From contig OZ243107.1 of assembly GCA_965212245.1 (NCBI GenBank), positions 3,765,801 through 3,829,800 of the forward strand: a DNA stretch of 64,000 nt. The letters are read 5' to 3'. Made by a program: the position numbers and the translations under genes. This DNA is from CAKZNE01 sp040222435 (GTDB taxonomy: Bacteria > Bacteroidota > Bacteroidia > Flavobacteriales > Schleiferiaceae). The first letter of the stretch is position 1, and every line of letters begins with the position of its first letter. Shown in pieces: positions 17,601 to 27,090 of this stretch. The notes under the pieces were generated by a model. It did no database searches and was not told the origin of the DNA. It was given only the letters and a program-made list of their open reading frames with translations.

Positions 17601-18353
17601 TCACTCCTGTTTGAGGATTTTATCTCTTTTTTTACGCAGCTCAAAATTCTGTCCCAGGTAAACTTTCCGTACCTGCTCATCATTCGCCAGTTCTTCCGCA
17701 GAACCGGATTTCAGGATCTTTCCTTCAAACATAAGGTATGTACGATCTGTAATGGCCAGAGTTTCCTGTACGTTGTGATCCGTAATAAGAATGCCGATGT
17801 TCTTTTCTTTTAATGAGGCTACAATACTTTGAATATCCTCTACCGCAATCGGATCAACCCCGGCAAAAGGTTCATCCAGTAAAATAAATTTAGGATCTAC
17901 AGCCAGCGCACGGGCAATCTCAGTACGTCTGCGCTCCCCTCCTGAAAGGAGATCGCCCCGGCTTTTGCGGATGTGTTGTAAGCCAAACTCATCCAACAGG
18001 CTTTCCAGTTTGTCTTTCTGTTCGGTCTTTGAAATACCTGTCATTTCCAAAACTCCCATAATATTTTGCTCCACACTCAGTTTTCGGAATACTGAGGCCT
18101 CCTGCGCCAGATACCCGATTCCCTTTTGGGCGCGTTTATACATGGGGTTTCTGGTAATCTCCTTATCGTCCAGATATACATGACCTTCATTGGGTTTGAT
18201 CAAACCCACCACCATATAAAACGAGGTGGTTTTGCCAGCTCCGTTCGGACCCAAAAGCCCTACAATCTCTCCCTGACTTACGTCAAAGCTTACACCTTTT
18301 ACTACGGTGCGGCTGCGATACTTCTTAACTATATTTTCAGCTCTTAGCTTCAT
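17601..18353 (-). CDS. lptB: LPS export ABC transporter ATP-binding protein
   Basis: LptB powers extraction of lipopolysaccharide from the inner membrane by LptFG. The 250-residue protein has Walker A GPNGAGKTTS near residue 35, the signature LSGGERRRTEIARAL, Walker B FILLDEPFAGVDP and the switch His in ILITDHNVQETL. The ending is the short LptB type, without an extra regulatory domain. tatC lies 40 bases upstream on the same strand, so the two may be co-transcribed. Confidence 0.95.
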   Translation of the reverse strand: MKLRAENIVKKYRSRTVVKGVSFDVSQGEIVGLLGPNGAGKTTSFYMVVGLIKPNEGHVYLDDKEITRNPMYKRAQKGIGYLAQEASVFRKLSVEQNIMGVLEMTGISKTEQKDKLESLLDEFGLQHIRKSRGDLLSGGERRRTEIARALAVDPKFILLDEPFAGVDPIAVEDIQSIVASLKEKNIGILITDHNVQETLAITDRTYLMFEGKILKSGSAEELANDEQVRKVYLGQNFELRKKRDKILKQE

Positions 18354-18393
18354 GAGGGTTGTAATTTTGGTAACGGGCTAACAATAAATATAC

Positions 18394-19230
18394 CTATTCC
18401 TGAGGCTTCTCCTTCCGCAGTAATTCTTTTTGTTGGTTCTTCACCACCCGTGCACATATCTTGATACTCATTTCGTACAATAATACGATGGGTAATGATA
18501 CCAATACCTGGCTGGAAATATCCGGAGGTGTAATAATAGCCGATAAAACGAGTGTAACTACAAAGGCGTGCCTGCGATACTTCCGCATCCAATCCGGAGT
18601 TAATATACCCACCTTGGCCAGGAAGTAAACCACTATAGGTAGTTCAAAGATCAACCCTGTACTGAGGGTAACCGTTGATACGGTAGTGATAAAAGAATTC
18701 AGGTCAATTAAATTCTTCACCTCCGCACTTACCGTATAGGAACCTAAAAACTGCACAGAAAGAGGCACAATCAGGTAGTATCCAAACAACACCCCCAGCA
18801 TAAAAAGTATAGAGGCAAAGAAAATAATACCCCGTGAATATTTACGCTCCGTATTGCGAAGGCCCGGTTTTATGAAGCGCCATACCTCGTATAAAACATA
18901 CGGAAACGCCAGGATAAAACCTGCTATTAGCGATACCCATACATGGGTACTAAACTGGCCGGCCATCCGGGTATTCAATATTTCAAACGGCATTTCACTC
19001 ATGCAGAAGAGCTCTGTAATGCCTATAACTCTTGAAAACTCACAAAATAAACGGTAGGTAATAAAATTTGGGTCCTTAGGACCAAAGATTATTACATCAA
19101 ACAAAATACCTTTGCCAATGAAACACAGTATTGCAAAAAAAAGGATTGCTATAGTGGATCGTACCAAGTGCCAACGTAACACCTCAAGGTGCTCCAGGAA
19201 AGACATATTTCCAGATGTATTCTTTGCCAT
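18394..19230 (-). CDS. tatC: Twin-arginine translocase subunit TatC
   Basis: The 278-residue polytopic protein recognises twin-arginine signals for export of folded proteins. It opens with SFLEHLEVLRWHLVRS, the cytoplasmic Glu-containing segment of TatC, and has FAFPYVLYEVWRFIKPGLRNTERKY-like sequence (here AFPYVLYEVWRFIKPGL) plus the closing APDISSQ-type PPDISSQVLVSLPI. About six membrane helices are visible. No tatA or tatB is nearby. Confidence 0.95.
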   Translation of the reverse strand: MAKNTSGNMSFLEHLEVLRWHLVRSTIAILFFAILCFIGKGILFDVIIFGPKDPNFITYRLFCEFSRVIGITELFCMSEMPFEILNTRMAGQFSTHVWVSLIAGFILAFPYVLYEVWRFIKPGLRNTERKYSRGIIFFASILFMLGVLFGYYLIVPLSVQFLGSYTVSAEVKNLIDLNSFITTVSTVTLSTGLIFELPIVVYFLAKVGILTPDWMRKYRRHAFVVTLVLSAIITPPDISSQVLVSLPIVLLYEMSIKICARVVKNQQKELLRKEKPQE

Positions 19231-19256
19231 TTGTTAAATTCTAGCTCAGGGCCGGG

Positions 19257-19264
19257 CAAAGGTC
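19257..19264 (-). promoter_or_regulatory. Possible -7 box of tatC
   Basis: GACCTTTG on the minus strand differs from TAnnTTTG at one position and lies 26 bases before the tatC start, a spacing shared by several other genes in this window. Weak evidence. Confidence 0.25.
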
Positions 19265-19376
19265 TTAATTTTAACATAATATGCTTACAGAATTACAGGA
19301 ACAAAGTGAGGTTACAATATTTTTTTTATTGAGCGTTTGTACTATCTTTAGGAAAATTCAAAATTAATATTACACA

Positions 19377-21581
19377 GTGGGATTGGAAACGAAGGAATTA
19401 TCAGTGCAACAGCACTTAAAAAAATTCTTTGGCTTTGATAGTTTTAAGGGAAATCAGGAGGCTGTAGTAAACAGTGTAATAGCCGGAGATGACACATTTG
19501 TTATCATGCCTACCGGGGGAGGAAAATCATTATGTTACCAATTGCCTGCACTCATGCAGGAGGGTACCGCAATTGTGGTTTCGCCACTTATTGCGCTTAT
19601 GAAAAACCAGGTGGATAGTATCCGTGGTATTTCAGAGCATAGCGGAGTGGCTCATGTATTGAACTCATCACTTACCAAGCGGGAAACCGACCAGGTAAAA
19701 AGTGATATCATGGACGGACATACCAAGTTGCTGTATGTGGCTCCTGAATCTCTTACCAAAGAGGAGAACATAGAGTTCTTACAGCAGGCAAGAGTTTCAT
19801 TCTATGCTATTGATGAAGCGCATTGTATTTCGGAATGGGGTCATGATTTCCGTCCGGAATACCGCAACCTGCGCACTATTATGGAAAAAATTGGCCGTAA
19901 GCCGGTAATAGCCCTTACGGCAACCGCTACACCCAAGGTGCAAACCGATATCCAAAAAAACCTGGGTATGGATAATGCACTGGTGTTCAAAGCGTCATTT
20001 AACCGGCCCAACTTATATTACGAGGTACGGCCCAAAACCAAAAATGTAGACCGCGACATTATTAAGTTCATTAAAGGTCATATGGGGAAAAGCGGTATTA
20101 TATACTGCCTCAGCCGTAAAAGGGTAGAGGAGCTCGCCCAAACCTTACAGGTAAACGGCATTAAAGCCCTTCCCTATCATGCTGGTCTGGATGCTAAAAG
20201 TCGCGTAAAACACCAGGACGATTTCCTGATGGAAGAAGTGGATGTTATTGTAGCCACCATTGCCTTTGGTATGGGTATCGATAAGCCGGACGTACGCTTT
20301 GTGATCCATTATGATATGCCCAAAAGCCTGGAAAGCTATTACCAGGAAACCGGGCGGGCCGGACGTGATGGTGGTGAAGGAAATTGCGTGGCCTTTTACT
20401 CCTATAAGGACATTGAAAAATTAGAGAAGTTCTTGCATGGCAAGCCTGTATCCGAACAGGAAGTAGGGATGCAACTCTTACAGGAAATAGTTTCTTTTGC
20501 GGAGACTTCAATGAACCGGAGAAAATTCATTCTCCACTATTTTGGAGAAGAGTTTGACGAGGAGAACGGGCCTGGCGCTGAAAATGATGACAACACCCGT
20601 CACCCCCGTAAAAAATTTGAAGCCAAAGATGATATAAAGCTGGTATTGGAAACCATTAAGGCCACCAATGAACGTTTTAAAGCGCAGCCGATCATTCACA
20701 TACTTACCGGTCAGTTAACCACCATGCTCCGCCAGTACAAAGCTGAAAAACTGGAACAATACAGCGAAGGTGCGGATAAAGATGAAAAACACTGGATGAG
20801 TGTGATACGTCAGGCCATTGTATCCGGGCTTATCCGTAAGGATATAGAAAAATACGGAGTGCTTTTCCTTTCGGATGAAGGCAAAACGTTTATAGAAAAG
20901 CCACACAGCTTTATGATGGCGGAAGATCATGATTACGAGGAAGATGACGATGATAATATTGTAACAGATCAAAAAGCCGGAGGGGCCGCCCTGGACCAGG
21001 AACTTTACAATATGCTGAAGGATCTTACCCGTAAAGTAGCCAAACAAAAAGACGTGCCCCCTTATGCCGTTTTCCAGGAAAACTCCCTTAGTGAAATGGC
21101 TATCAATTATCCCACTACCCTGGATGAGTTGAAAAACATTAGTGGTGTAGGTGAAGGCAAAGCAAAAAAGTTCGGGAAGCCTTTTGCAGAAATGATAGAG
21201 CGCTACGTAGAGGAAAACAATATTGACCGTCCGGATGATTTTGTAGTTAAATCCGTGGTCAACAAATCCGGCCTTAAGGTATATATCATTCAAAGTACGG
21301 ATCGTAAACTCCCGTTGGAAGATATTGCTTCAGCCAAGGGTCTTTCAATGAACGATCTGCTCACGGAGATTGAACATATCGTAAACTCCGGCACCAAAGT
21401 GAATATTGATTACGCCATTGAAAGTGTATTGGAAGAAGATCAGATGGAAGAGATCCATGATTACTTTATGGAAGCTGAGAGCGAAGATTTGCAGGAAGCT
21501 TACGAAGAATTTGATGGCGATTATGAGGAAGAAGAACTTCGCCTCATGCGTATCAAGTTTATGAGTGATATAGCCAACTAA
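19377..21581 (+). CDS. recQ: ATP-dependent DNA helicase RecQ
   Basis: A 734-residue 3'-5' DNA helicase for recombination and fork repair. Motifs include GNQEAVVNSV, Walker A PTGGGKSLCYQLPA, the DEAHCISEWGHDFRPEY box, ATATPKV and ETGRAGRDG. A C-terminal HRDC domain spans about 536-614, with a long acidic tail after it. The RecQ zinc module, usually held by four Cys, reads NGPGAENDDNTRHP here, so the zinc ligands are missing; I recall similar loss in other Bacteroidota RecQ proteins. It starts at a GTG, with a near-consensus TATCTTTA box at 19343-19350. Confidence 0.94.
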   Translation: MGLETKELSVQQHLKKFFGFDSFKGNQEAVVNSVIAGDDTFVIMPTGGGKSLCYQLPALMQEGTAIVVSPLIALMKNQVDSIRGISEHSGVAHVLNSSLTKRETDQVKSDIMDGHTKLLYVAPESLTKEENIEFLQQARVSFYAIDEAHCISEWGHDFRPEYRNLRTIMEKIGRKPVIALTATATPKVQTDIQKNLGMDNALVFKASFNRPNLYYEVRPKTKNVDRDIIKFIKGHMGKSGIIYCLSRKRVEELAQTLQVNGIKALPYHAGLDAKSRVKHQDDFLMEEVDVIVATIAFGMGIDKPDVRFVIHYDMPKSLESYYQETGRAGRDGGEGNCVAFYSYKDIEKLEKFLHGKPVSEQEVGMQLLQEIVSFAETSMNRRKFILHYFGEEFDEENGPGAENDDNTRHPRKKFEAKDDIKLVLETIKATNERFKAQPIIHILTGQLTTMLRQYKAEKLEQYSEGADKDEKHWMSVIRQAIVSGLIRKDIEKYGVLFLSDEGKTFIEKPHSFMMAEDHDYEEDDDDNIVTDQKAGGAALDQELYNMLKDLTRKVAKQKDVPPYAVFQENSLSEMAINYPTTLDELKNISGVGEGKAKKFGKPFAEMIERYVEENNIDRPDDFVVKSVVNKSGLKVYIIQSTDRKLPLEDIASAKGLSMNDLLTEIEHIVNSGTKVNIDYAIESVLEEDQMEEIHDYFMEAESEDLQEAYEEFDGDYEEEELRLMRIKFMSDIAN

Positions 21582-21583
21582 TC

Positions 21584-22243
21584 ATGGATCAGGATACGCA
21601 AAAACTTATTGCTGGGCATCTGCGCAAACCGGAGGGTAAAATGGGCGAAGAAGTAGCTCAGCATATGAACAAGGGCAATGCTGAAATGAACCGTTTTGCT
21701 ATTAAACACCTTCAATTGGAAACCGGAGATACTCTGCTTGAAATAGGGATGGGCAATGGTTTTTTTGCAGCCGAAATGCTTGAACAGATCAGTGAAGGAT
21801 ACTACACCGGCATAGACTATTCTGCAACCATGGTAAAGGCTGCTTCGGCTCTGAATGCCAAAAGTGTAGAACAAAATCGCATGAAATTCATGGAGGGCAA
21901 GGCCTCTGATCTCCCTTTTGAAGATGATTCTTTTGACAAAATATTAACGGTAAATACAATCTATTTTTGGGAGCATCCGGTTCAGGAACTTTCAGAAATA
22001 GCACGGGTACTGCACCCCAAGGGCCTTTTTGTTTTAGCCATACGCCCGGAAAAAACAATGAGCAATATTCCATTAACCCGCTTTGACTTTCATATTCGTA
22101 AAGAAGAATTAATTGAAAAATTTATGAAGGAAGCTGGGCTTCGTATTACCGGTAAGGAACAAAACAGGGAGGCAGGTAACACTTTTGACGGCTCAACTAT
22201 GGAGCTCAGTTCGCTCGTTTACATCTGTAAGCCACAACGGTAA
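21584..22243 (+). CDS. Class I SAM-dependent methyltransferase
   Basis: A 219-residue protein with the Rossmann-type methyltransferase motif I LLEIGMGNGFFAAEML, motif II-like YTGIDYSATMVKAA and the motif around FDKILTVNTIYFWEHP. This resembles UbiE/Methyltransf_11 small-molecule methyltransferases, but the substrate cannot be read from the sequence. It begins two bases after the recQ stop and is probably translated from the same mRNA. Confidence 0.85.
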   Translation: MDQDTQKLIAGHLRKPEGKMGEEVAQHMNKGNAEMNRFAIKHLQLETGDTLLEIGMGNGFFAAEMLEQISEGYYTGIDYSATMVKAASALNAKSVEQNRMKFMEGKASDLPFEDDSFDKILTVNTIYFWEHPVQELSEIARVLHPKGLFVLAIRPEKTMSNIPLTRFDFHIRKEELIEKFMKEAGLRITGKEQNREAGNTFDGSTMELSSLVYICKPQR

Positions 22244-22283
22244 TATCAGGAAGGTCAGAAATTTCCTTATCCGGTTGATTATG

Positions 22284-22291
22284 TAATTTTG
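22284..22291 (+). promoter_or_regulatory. Possible -7 box upstream of the secreted propeller-like gene
   Basis: TAATTTTG fits TAnnTTTG and lies 46 bases before the ATG at 22338. No -33 element at the right distance was seen. Confidence 0.3.
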
Positions 22292-22337
22292 AAAAGCTAA
22301 TTGGCTACCCCTTCACGAGGCATCTATATTCTTTGGA

Positions 22338-24041
22338 ATGATAAGATTGAAACTATTTTGGCTTCCCATATTCCTGGGAAGTTTTCTTTTTACACCTATT
22401 ACTTTTACTTACGCACAGTCTCGCGATACTTCGCATCTGGCCATATCAGATCAGGGTATCTCCGCAAAAAAGATTGTAGTAAATGAGAAAGGCAACAGCA
22501 TGAAAGGTCAGGAATGGTCTGTGGTAGAAAGCTGGAGCAGTGAAGTTCATGTTTTGCATAGCAATGGCAACGTAGTTCATTATTCTAAAAGCATCAACAA
22601 TGGCATTAGTTGGAATGACGAGATACTCCATGTGCATGGGCACCGGGATTCATCCTCAGAAAAGCCAATGGCTGTATTCAATGCTGTAATGGGTACGGAT
22701 AATCGCGGTTCTGTACATATATTTCTGGCCGAAAGTGAAAATCGCTGGTCCAGGGGAAGGGTGTATCATTACTACCGCTCAAGGGCGAGCGATACATGGA
22801 CCCGTAAAATATTGGACGAAAACATCTCCGGCCCGGTTATAGGTACGGATATGGATCTGGATGTAGACTGTGGCAATCGCATACACCTGGTGTATAATAT
22901 TGGAAAGTCTTTTACCCGCTATGCCTTCTGGAATGGTAAACAATGGCAATTTTCTGATATTGCTTTTGGCCAGCGTCCTGTGGGTTGTGCAGTAGCTTAT
23001 GGTTTTGGAGATACTGTGCACGTAGCTATAGGAAGTGAAAACGGTGCTTTAGGCATTGCATCCCAAAAGATGGGAGCCCGTACCTGGCACTTTGAACAGA
23101 TCACTGAACCTGTGTATTGGGATTGCGATCTGGTGGTGGCTAATGACGGCAGTCTGCTGGTAACCTCATCAGGCAACGACCCTCTTAATGATCCGCATTA
23201 TAACTTATCCGTAAAGCGCAAGGATGAGGATCAATGGTATACATACCGTTTTGGTGAAAGCTATCCTTATACAGGAATAAAAACTTCCGGCACCCCCATA
23301 AGCCCCGTACTCAAAACCGACATTTCCGGAAAGCTACACCTGGTGTATTACCGGCACTACCCTGATTCAGCCAGCCAAAATAGTATTGTTTACCTCACCT
23401 CCCATGATTTTGGCCTTAGCTGGAACCGGCAACAGACAGGGAATGATGTATATACTTTTTCCGGAATGGCTTTTCCTGATCTGGATTGGAATAACCGCTT
23501 TGTTTTTATCGCTTATAAAACTGTAGAAGGCTACCCTGCCCTGCTACGAACCGGCCAGAATGCAGACCTGGAATCTATAGACCCCTGTAAGTATAAAAAG
23601 CCCGAAGAAGTGGCTTTGAGGCAACCGGAAGAAGTGGAGGAAACACCGGAAAAGCCAGCTGTACCAGCTTATGTGGAAACCCGTAGTGACCCCGATCTGA
23701 AAAAACGACAGATAGACACACAAGGCGACTTCACTACCCGGGATAGTTTTGTGAAAGTGATTCTAAAAGATTACCAGGAAGTGGATGGTGATACTATTTC
23801 TCTTTATTACCGGGGCCAATGCCTGTTATTTAATCATGGTTTGGATTCACGGCCAACAGTGGTTACCGTAAACCTGGTTCCGGGTTCTGAGTCAGACCTT
23901 GTGATTTTTGCCCGTAGTGAGGGTACCCGCCCACCGTGCACGGTATCTCTGGTCATCAAGGATTCCAAAAAGTCCCATGAATATACGATCCGCTCAAACC
24001 TTGAGAGTAATGGGGCTATTAAGCTGAAGTCAGTTCGTTAA
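22338..24041 (+). CDS. Secreted BNR/sialidase-like propeller protein of unknown function
   Basis: A 567-residue protein with a signal peptide ending TYAQS. The body has repeated beta-strand blocks with SINNGISWND and HDFGLSWNR, close to the Asp-box pattern S-x-D/N-x-G-x-x-W of BNR propellers, and several VHIFLAES / IHLVYNI / LHLVYYR strands spaced about 60-80 residues apart. No catalytic sialidase residues can be assigned. The last 100 residues form a separate beta domain (DSFVKVILKDYQEVDGDTI). There is no T9SS sorting tail. Its stop overlaps the convergent phosphatase gene by four bases. Confidence 0.75.
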   Translation: MIRLKLFWLPIFLGSFLFTPITFTYAQSRDTSHLAISDQGISAKKIVVNEKGNSMKGQEWSVVESWSSEVHVLHSNGNVVHYSKSINNGISWNDEILHVHGHRDSSSEKPMAVFNAVMGTDNRGSVHIFLAESENRWSRGRVYHYYRSRASDTWTRKILDENISGPVIGTDMDLDVDCGNRIHLVYNIGKSFTRYAFWNGKQWQFSDIAFGQRPVGCAVAYGFGDTVHVAIGSENGALGIASQKMGARTWHFEQITEPVYWDCDLVVANDGSLLVTSSGNDPLNDPHYNLSVKRKDEDQWYTYRFGESYPYTGIKTSGTPISPVLKTDISGKLHLVYYRHYPDSASQNSIVYLTSHDFGLSWNRQQTGNDVYTFSGMAFPDLDWNNRFVFIAYKTVEGYPALLRTGQNADLESIDPCKYKKPEEVALRQPEEVEETPEKPAVPAYVETRSDPDLKKRQIDTQGDFTTRDSFVKVILKDYQEVDGDTISLYYRGQCLLFNHGLDSRPTVVTVNLVPGSESDLVIFARSEGTRPPCTVSLVIKDSKKSHEYTIRSNLESNGAIKLKSVR

Positions 24042-25150
24042 CGGGCCTTTTTTAGAAGTTTCATGATCCTGTTGTGGATCTCCGTATTCTCGTAAATACC
24101 GGCAAAGTTACCGGCTCCCGGTCCGTATGCTAATACAGGTACCATAGCCGCACTGTGGCCCCCGGTTGAAAAAGTAGGTACAATGGAATTATAATCACTT
24201 TGTTTACCCTGAAACGGAACTTCCTTAATCTCACTGGAAAGGGTAAATCCACCCGTCTCATGATCAGCCGTAACTATAACCAGGGTGTTACCATCCTTTT
24301 CCGCAAAATCCAATACGGCACCTACCACCTTATCAAAATCAAGGGTTTCCGTAATTACATATTCTGCTTCATTAGCATGACCTCCCCAATCTATCTGAGA
24401 ACCTTCCACCATCATGAAGAATGGCTTTTCCTTTTTCTGCAGATAACTCAAAGCAAGCTCAGTAGCATCTTTCAGGAAAGACCCTCGTCCCTCCGTCATA
24501 CGGGGCATACCGTCATTGGCTAACAGGTAACCATATTTACGCTTAGGATCTAACTCCGAAGCAGCTTGTAATTGATTAGTGTCTATATTATATCCTCCAT
24601 CCTGTAAGGCTTTCAGCACCTCTTTTCTCCGGAAATACTCACGTCCACCCCCGGCAAAAAAGTCGATACCTGAAGGTGCCATTTGCGAGGCAATTTCAAA
24701 CGCTTTTCTACGTGAATCCACATGAGCATAAAAAGAAGCGGGAGTAGCATGAGTGATGGAAGAAGTGGAAATTAAGGCTGTGCAGTGGCCCTGCTGATGA
24801 AAATATTCCAATAGGGTTTCTACCGCATTGGTATCCGTATCCACACCTATGGCTCCGTTATACGTTTTTTTTCCGGCAGAAATAGCTGTGGCCCCGGCAG
24901 CAGAGTCGGTAATTTTATGAGAAGAGGCTGATGTACGGCTTAAACCTACAAAAGGAAAACGACTGAAGTTGGGAGTAGCCTCCTGGTAATAATAAGCCGA
25001 TGACATCTGGGAAATTCCCATCCCATCTCCAATGAGAACTATAACGTTCTTAACAGCTCTTTTTTTGGAATCTTCACCTTTAAATTTTGCCGATACCAAA
25101 ATAAAAAACAGTGCAGCGATCAATACGGTAACCGAAATGATTTTCCTCAT
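24038..25150 (-). CDS. Alkaline phosphatase (PhoA superfamily), secreted
   Basis: A 370-residue phosphomonoesterase. The metal-site motifs are all visible: LIGDGMGISQMS (Asp ligand), TDSAAGATA with the nucleophilic Ser, THATPASFYAHVDSR, EGSQIDWGGHANE, TADHETGGFT and STGGHSA. An N-terminal hydrophobic segment (ISVTVLIAALFFILVSAKF) serves as signal peptide or anchor. It likely releases phosphate from organic esters in the periplasm. No Pho-box-like element was identified. Confidence 0.94.
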   Translation of the reverse strand: MRKIISVTVLIAALFFILVSAKFKGEDSKKRAVKNVIVLIGDGMGISQMSSAYYYQEATPNFSRFPFVGLSRTSASSHKITDSAAGATAISAGKKTYNGAIGVDTDTNAVETLLEYFHQQGHCTALISTSSITHATPASFYAHVDSRRKAFEIASQMAPSGIDFFAGGGREYFRRKEVLKALQDGGYNIDTNQLQAASELDPKRKYGYLLANDGMPRMTEGRGSFLKDATELALSYLQKKEKPFFMMVEGSQIDWGGHANEAEYVITETLDFDKVVGAVLDFAEKDGNTLVIVTADHETGGFTLSSEIKEVPFQGKQSDYNSIVPTFSTGGHSAAMVPVLAYGPGAGNFAGIYENTEIHNRIMKLLKKAR

Positions 25151-25213
25151 AAAGCCTTTCTTTAAAGCAAATAAAATATTTGGCCTGCAAAGAAAAGTAA
25201 ATCCAGGGTTAAA

Positions 25214-25978
25214 TTAACGGTCCAGCCACTCTTTAAAGGCACCTACACGCTCACGGCTTACCAGTATGTCTCCGTCATCCACATTAGTAAGACTCAGTTT
25301 AAGTCTGCTACTGCTATAGGTACGGATATCCTTTATGCTGTTTATAGCTATGATGTACTTCCGGTTAATGCGGAAAAACATAGCAGGGTCCACCATGCCA
25401 TCTACCTGTTCTAAACTGTAATCCAGTAAATAATTCTTACCATTTTCCAGTTGCATATAAGTAGCTTTATCGGCACTATAGAATAATGAGATTTCCGCCA
25501 CTCCAACCGGTTTCAACTGATCTCTAATCTTAGTGATAAACCGTGATTTATAGGTTTTCTCCTGTTTCGAGATTGCTTTTTGCAGGTAATCAAAGTCAAT
25601 AGAAGGAGGTCTGGTCTCCCGCAATCGCATAAATTTTTCCACCGCTTTTGCAAGTTCTTCCGGGTCAATGGGCTTGAGCAAATAATCAATACTATTCAGT
25701 TTAAAGGCCTGAATGGCATACTGATCGTAGGCGGTACAGAAAATTACCGGAGTCAGTATCTCATGCTGCCGAAATATTTCAAAACTAAGGCCATCAGCTA
25801 ACCGGATGTCCAGAAATATAAGGTCAGGGGCAGCATTTTCTTCCAGCCAGCATACGGCTGATTTCACAGAATCTAAATGGCCATGAAAAAAAGCCCCGGG
25901 TAGCAGTGGTTTCAGCAATCGCTTTAAGCGATCTGCAGCTGGTCTTTCATCTTCTACAATCAAAATGTTTTTACTCAT
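25214..25978 (-). CDS. LytTR-family response regulator
   Basis: A 254-residue DNA-binding regulator. The receiver domain has the acidic pair in LIVEDERPAADRL, phosphoacceptor Asp in DLIFLDIRLADG, and Lys in DYLLKPIDPEEL. The C-terminal LytTR domain contains FYSADKATYMQLENGKNYLLD and FFRINRKYIIAINSI. It overlaps the kinase gene by four bases and is surely its partner. Confidence 0.93.
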   Translation of the reverse strand: MSKNILIVEDERPAADRLKRLLKPLLPGAFFHGHLDSVKSAVCWLEENAAPDLIFLDIRLADGLSFEIFRQHEILTPVIFCTAYDQYAIQAFKLNSIDYLLKPIDPEELAKAVEKFMRLRETRPPSIDFDYLQKAISKQEKTYKSRFITKIRDQLKPVGVAEISLFYSADKATYMQLENGKNYLLDYSLEQVDGMVDPAMFFRINRKYIIAINSIKDIRTYSSSRLKLSLTNVDDGDILVSRERVGAFKEWLDR

Positions 25979-27036
25979 ACGCTTTCCTTTAATCGCAAAA
26001 TGGGCAAGAAAACCCTGAACTCTTTCTCTCTTTTTTCCACCTTCACCATCTCACCTGAAAGCAGGTGGTACCGCTCTTTAATATTCTGAAGACCCACCCC
26101 GGAGGTTTCAGGAAAATCCGCAGTTTTAGGTTGAAGGCTATTTATAATACAAAGTTTATTATCCTCCTTGCGTATAGAAATATGAAGAGGGTGATCCTGT
26201 GAAACTTCATTGTGTTTAATAGCATTTTCAAGGCATAACTGCAATGCCAATGGCGGAATCCGGTCTTCTTCATCCACATTAACCTCAACCTCTATTTTCA
26301 GGTTCTCTTCAAAGCGCAGTTTCTGAAGAAATAAATACCGCTGTGCAAAGTCCAGTTCCTGTTGAAGCTTTACCACTTCTTTCTGCTGCACATCCAGCAC
26401 ATAACGGTAAAAACGGGACAACTGCTGGATAAAATCCACTGCTTTATCCTGGTCTTCGTGCACCACATTAGAGAGGACGTTTAATGAGTTAAAAAGAAAA
26501 TGAGGATTCAACTGATCCTTAAGCACCTGATACTGGTTAGCATAACGTTCGGAACGCAACTTCTCGGCATCTACCGCAGCCTGGCGCCATTCCATTAAAA
26601 AAGAACGGCTTACAAAAAAGAAAGTAATACCATAGGCTACTAACACCGGGTTATAGGTTTGTTCAATAATATCATCCCACGGAATATTGTCCATTGTAAA
26701 ATGCCCAAAAGCCCAATGAAAAAGAAAGATTACCGTAAAGCAGGCTATAAATGAATACACCGTAACCATCAGCACTTCTGCTATCAAACGGTTCAGGGGA
26801 GATTTGGTCCAGGGTAACCACTTATTTACCTCTTCATCCAGCTTACCGATGCCGCTACTCAGTGCCAGTGAAATTAAAAAGGAATAGAGCCATAAATACC
26901 AGGCTCTTCCCCATTCATCCCCATTAAAAAAGCAGAAGGGACATAAAAAGATCACAATGAGAAGGGCAATTATTCCATTAATAATCAAATGCTTACCTAT
27001 ATTTCTGGCTGAAACTATTATGTGATCTAAAAGCAT
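25975..27036 (-). CDS. LytS-like sensor histidine kinase
   Basis: A 353-residue membrane kinase of the His_kinase (PF06580) type. Four hydrophobic helices occupy about residues 10-155. The phosphoacceptor His is in DQLNPHFLFNSLNVLSNVV and the ATP-binding part has LCLENAIKHN and GVGLQNIKERY. There is no large extracellular sensor domain. It lies 54 bases after the small secreted protein gene, with a strong hairpin between them, and is followed by its LytTR partner. Confidence 0.93.
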   Translation of the reverse strand: MLLDHIIVSARNIGKHLIINGIIALLIVIFLCPFCFFNGDEWGRAWYLWLYSFLISLALSSGIGKLDEEVNKWLPWTKSPLNRLIAEVLMVTVYSFIACFTVIFLFHWAFGHFTMDNIPWDDIIEQTYNPVLVAYGITFFFVSRSFLMEWRQAAVDAEKLRSERYANQYQVLKDQLNPHFLFNSLNVLSNVVHEDQDKAVDFIQQLSRFYRYVLDVQQKEVVKLQQELDFAQRYLFLQKLRFEENLKIEVEVNVDEEDRIPPLALQLCLENAIKHNEVSQDHPLHISIRKEDNKLCIINSLQPKTADFPETSGVGLQNIKERYHLLSGEMVKVEKREKEFRVFLPILRLKESV

Positions 27037-27051
27037 AGCGTATAGAAGTTG

Positions 27052-27080
27052 AGCACTGGTTTACGCTGTAAACCAGTGCT
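27052..27080. repeat. 13-bp perfect inverted repeat between secreted-protein gene and kinase gene
   Basis: AGCACTGGTTTAC and its exact complement flank a three-base loop (GCT). There is no T tract on either side, so it is not a standard intrinsic terminator. In the minus-strand transcript it would fold between the small secreted protein gene and the kinase gene, where it could protect the upstream mRNA or attenuate read-through into the regulators. Confidence 0.75.
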
Positions 27081-27090
27081 GAAAATTACA

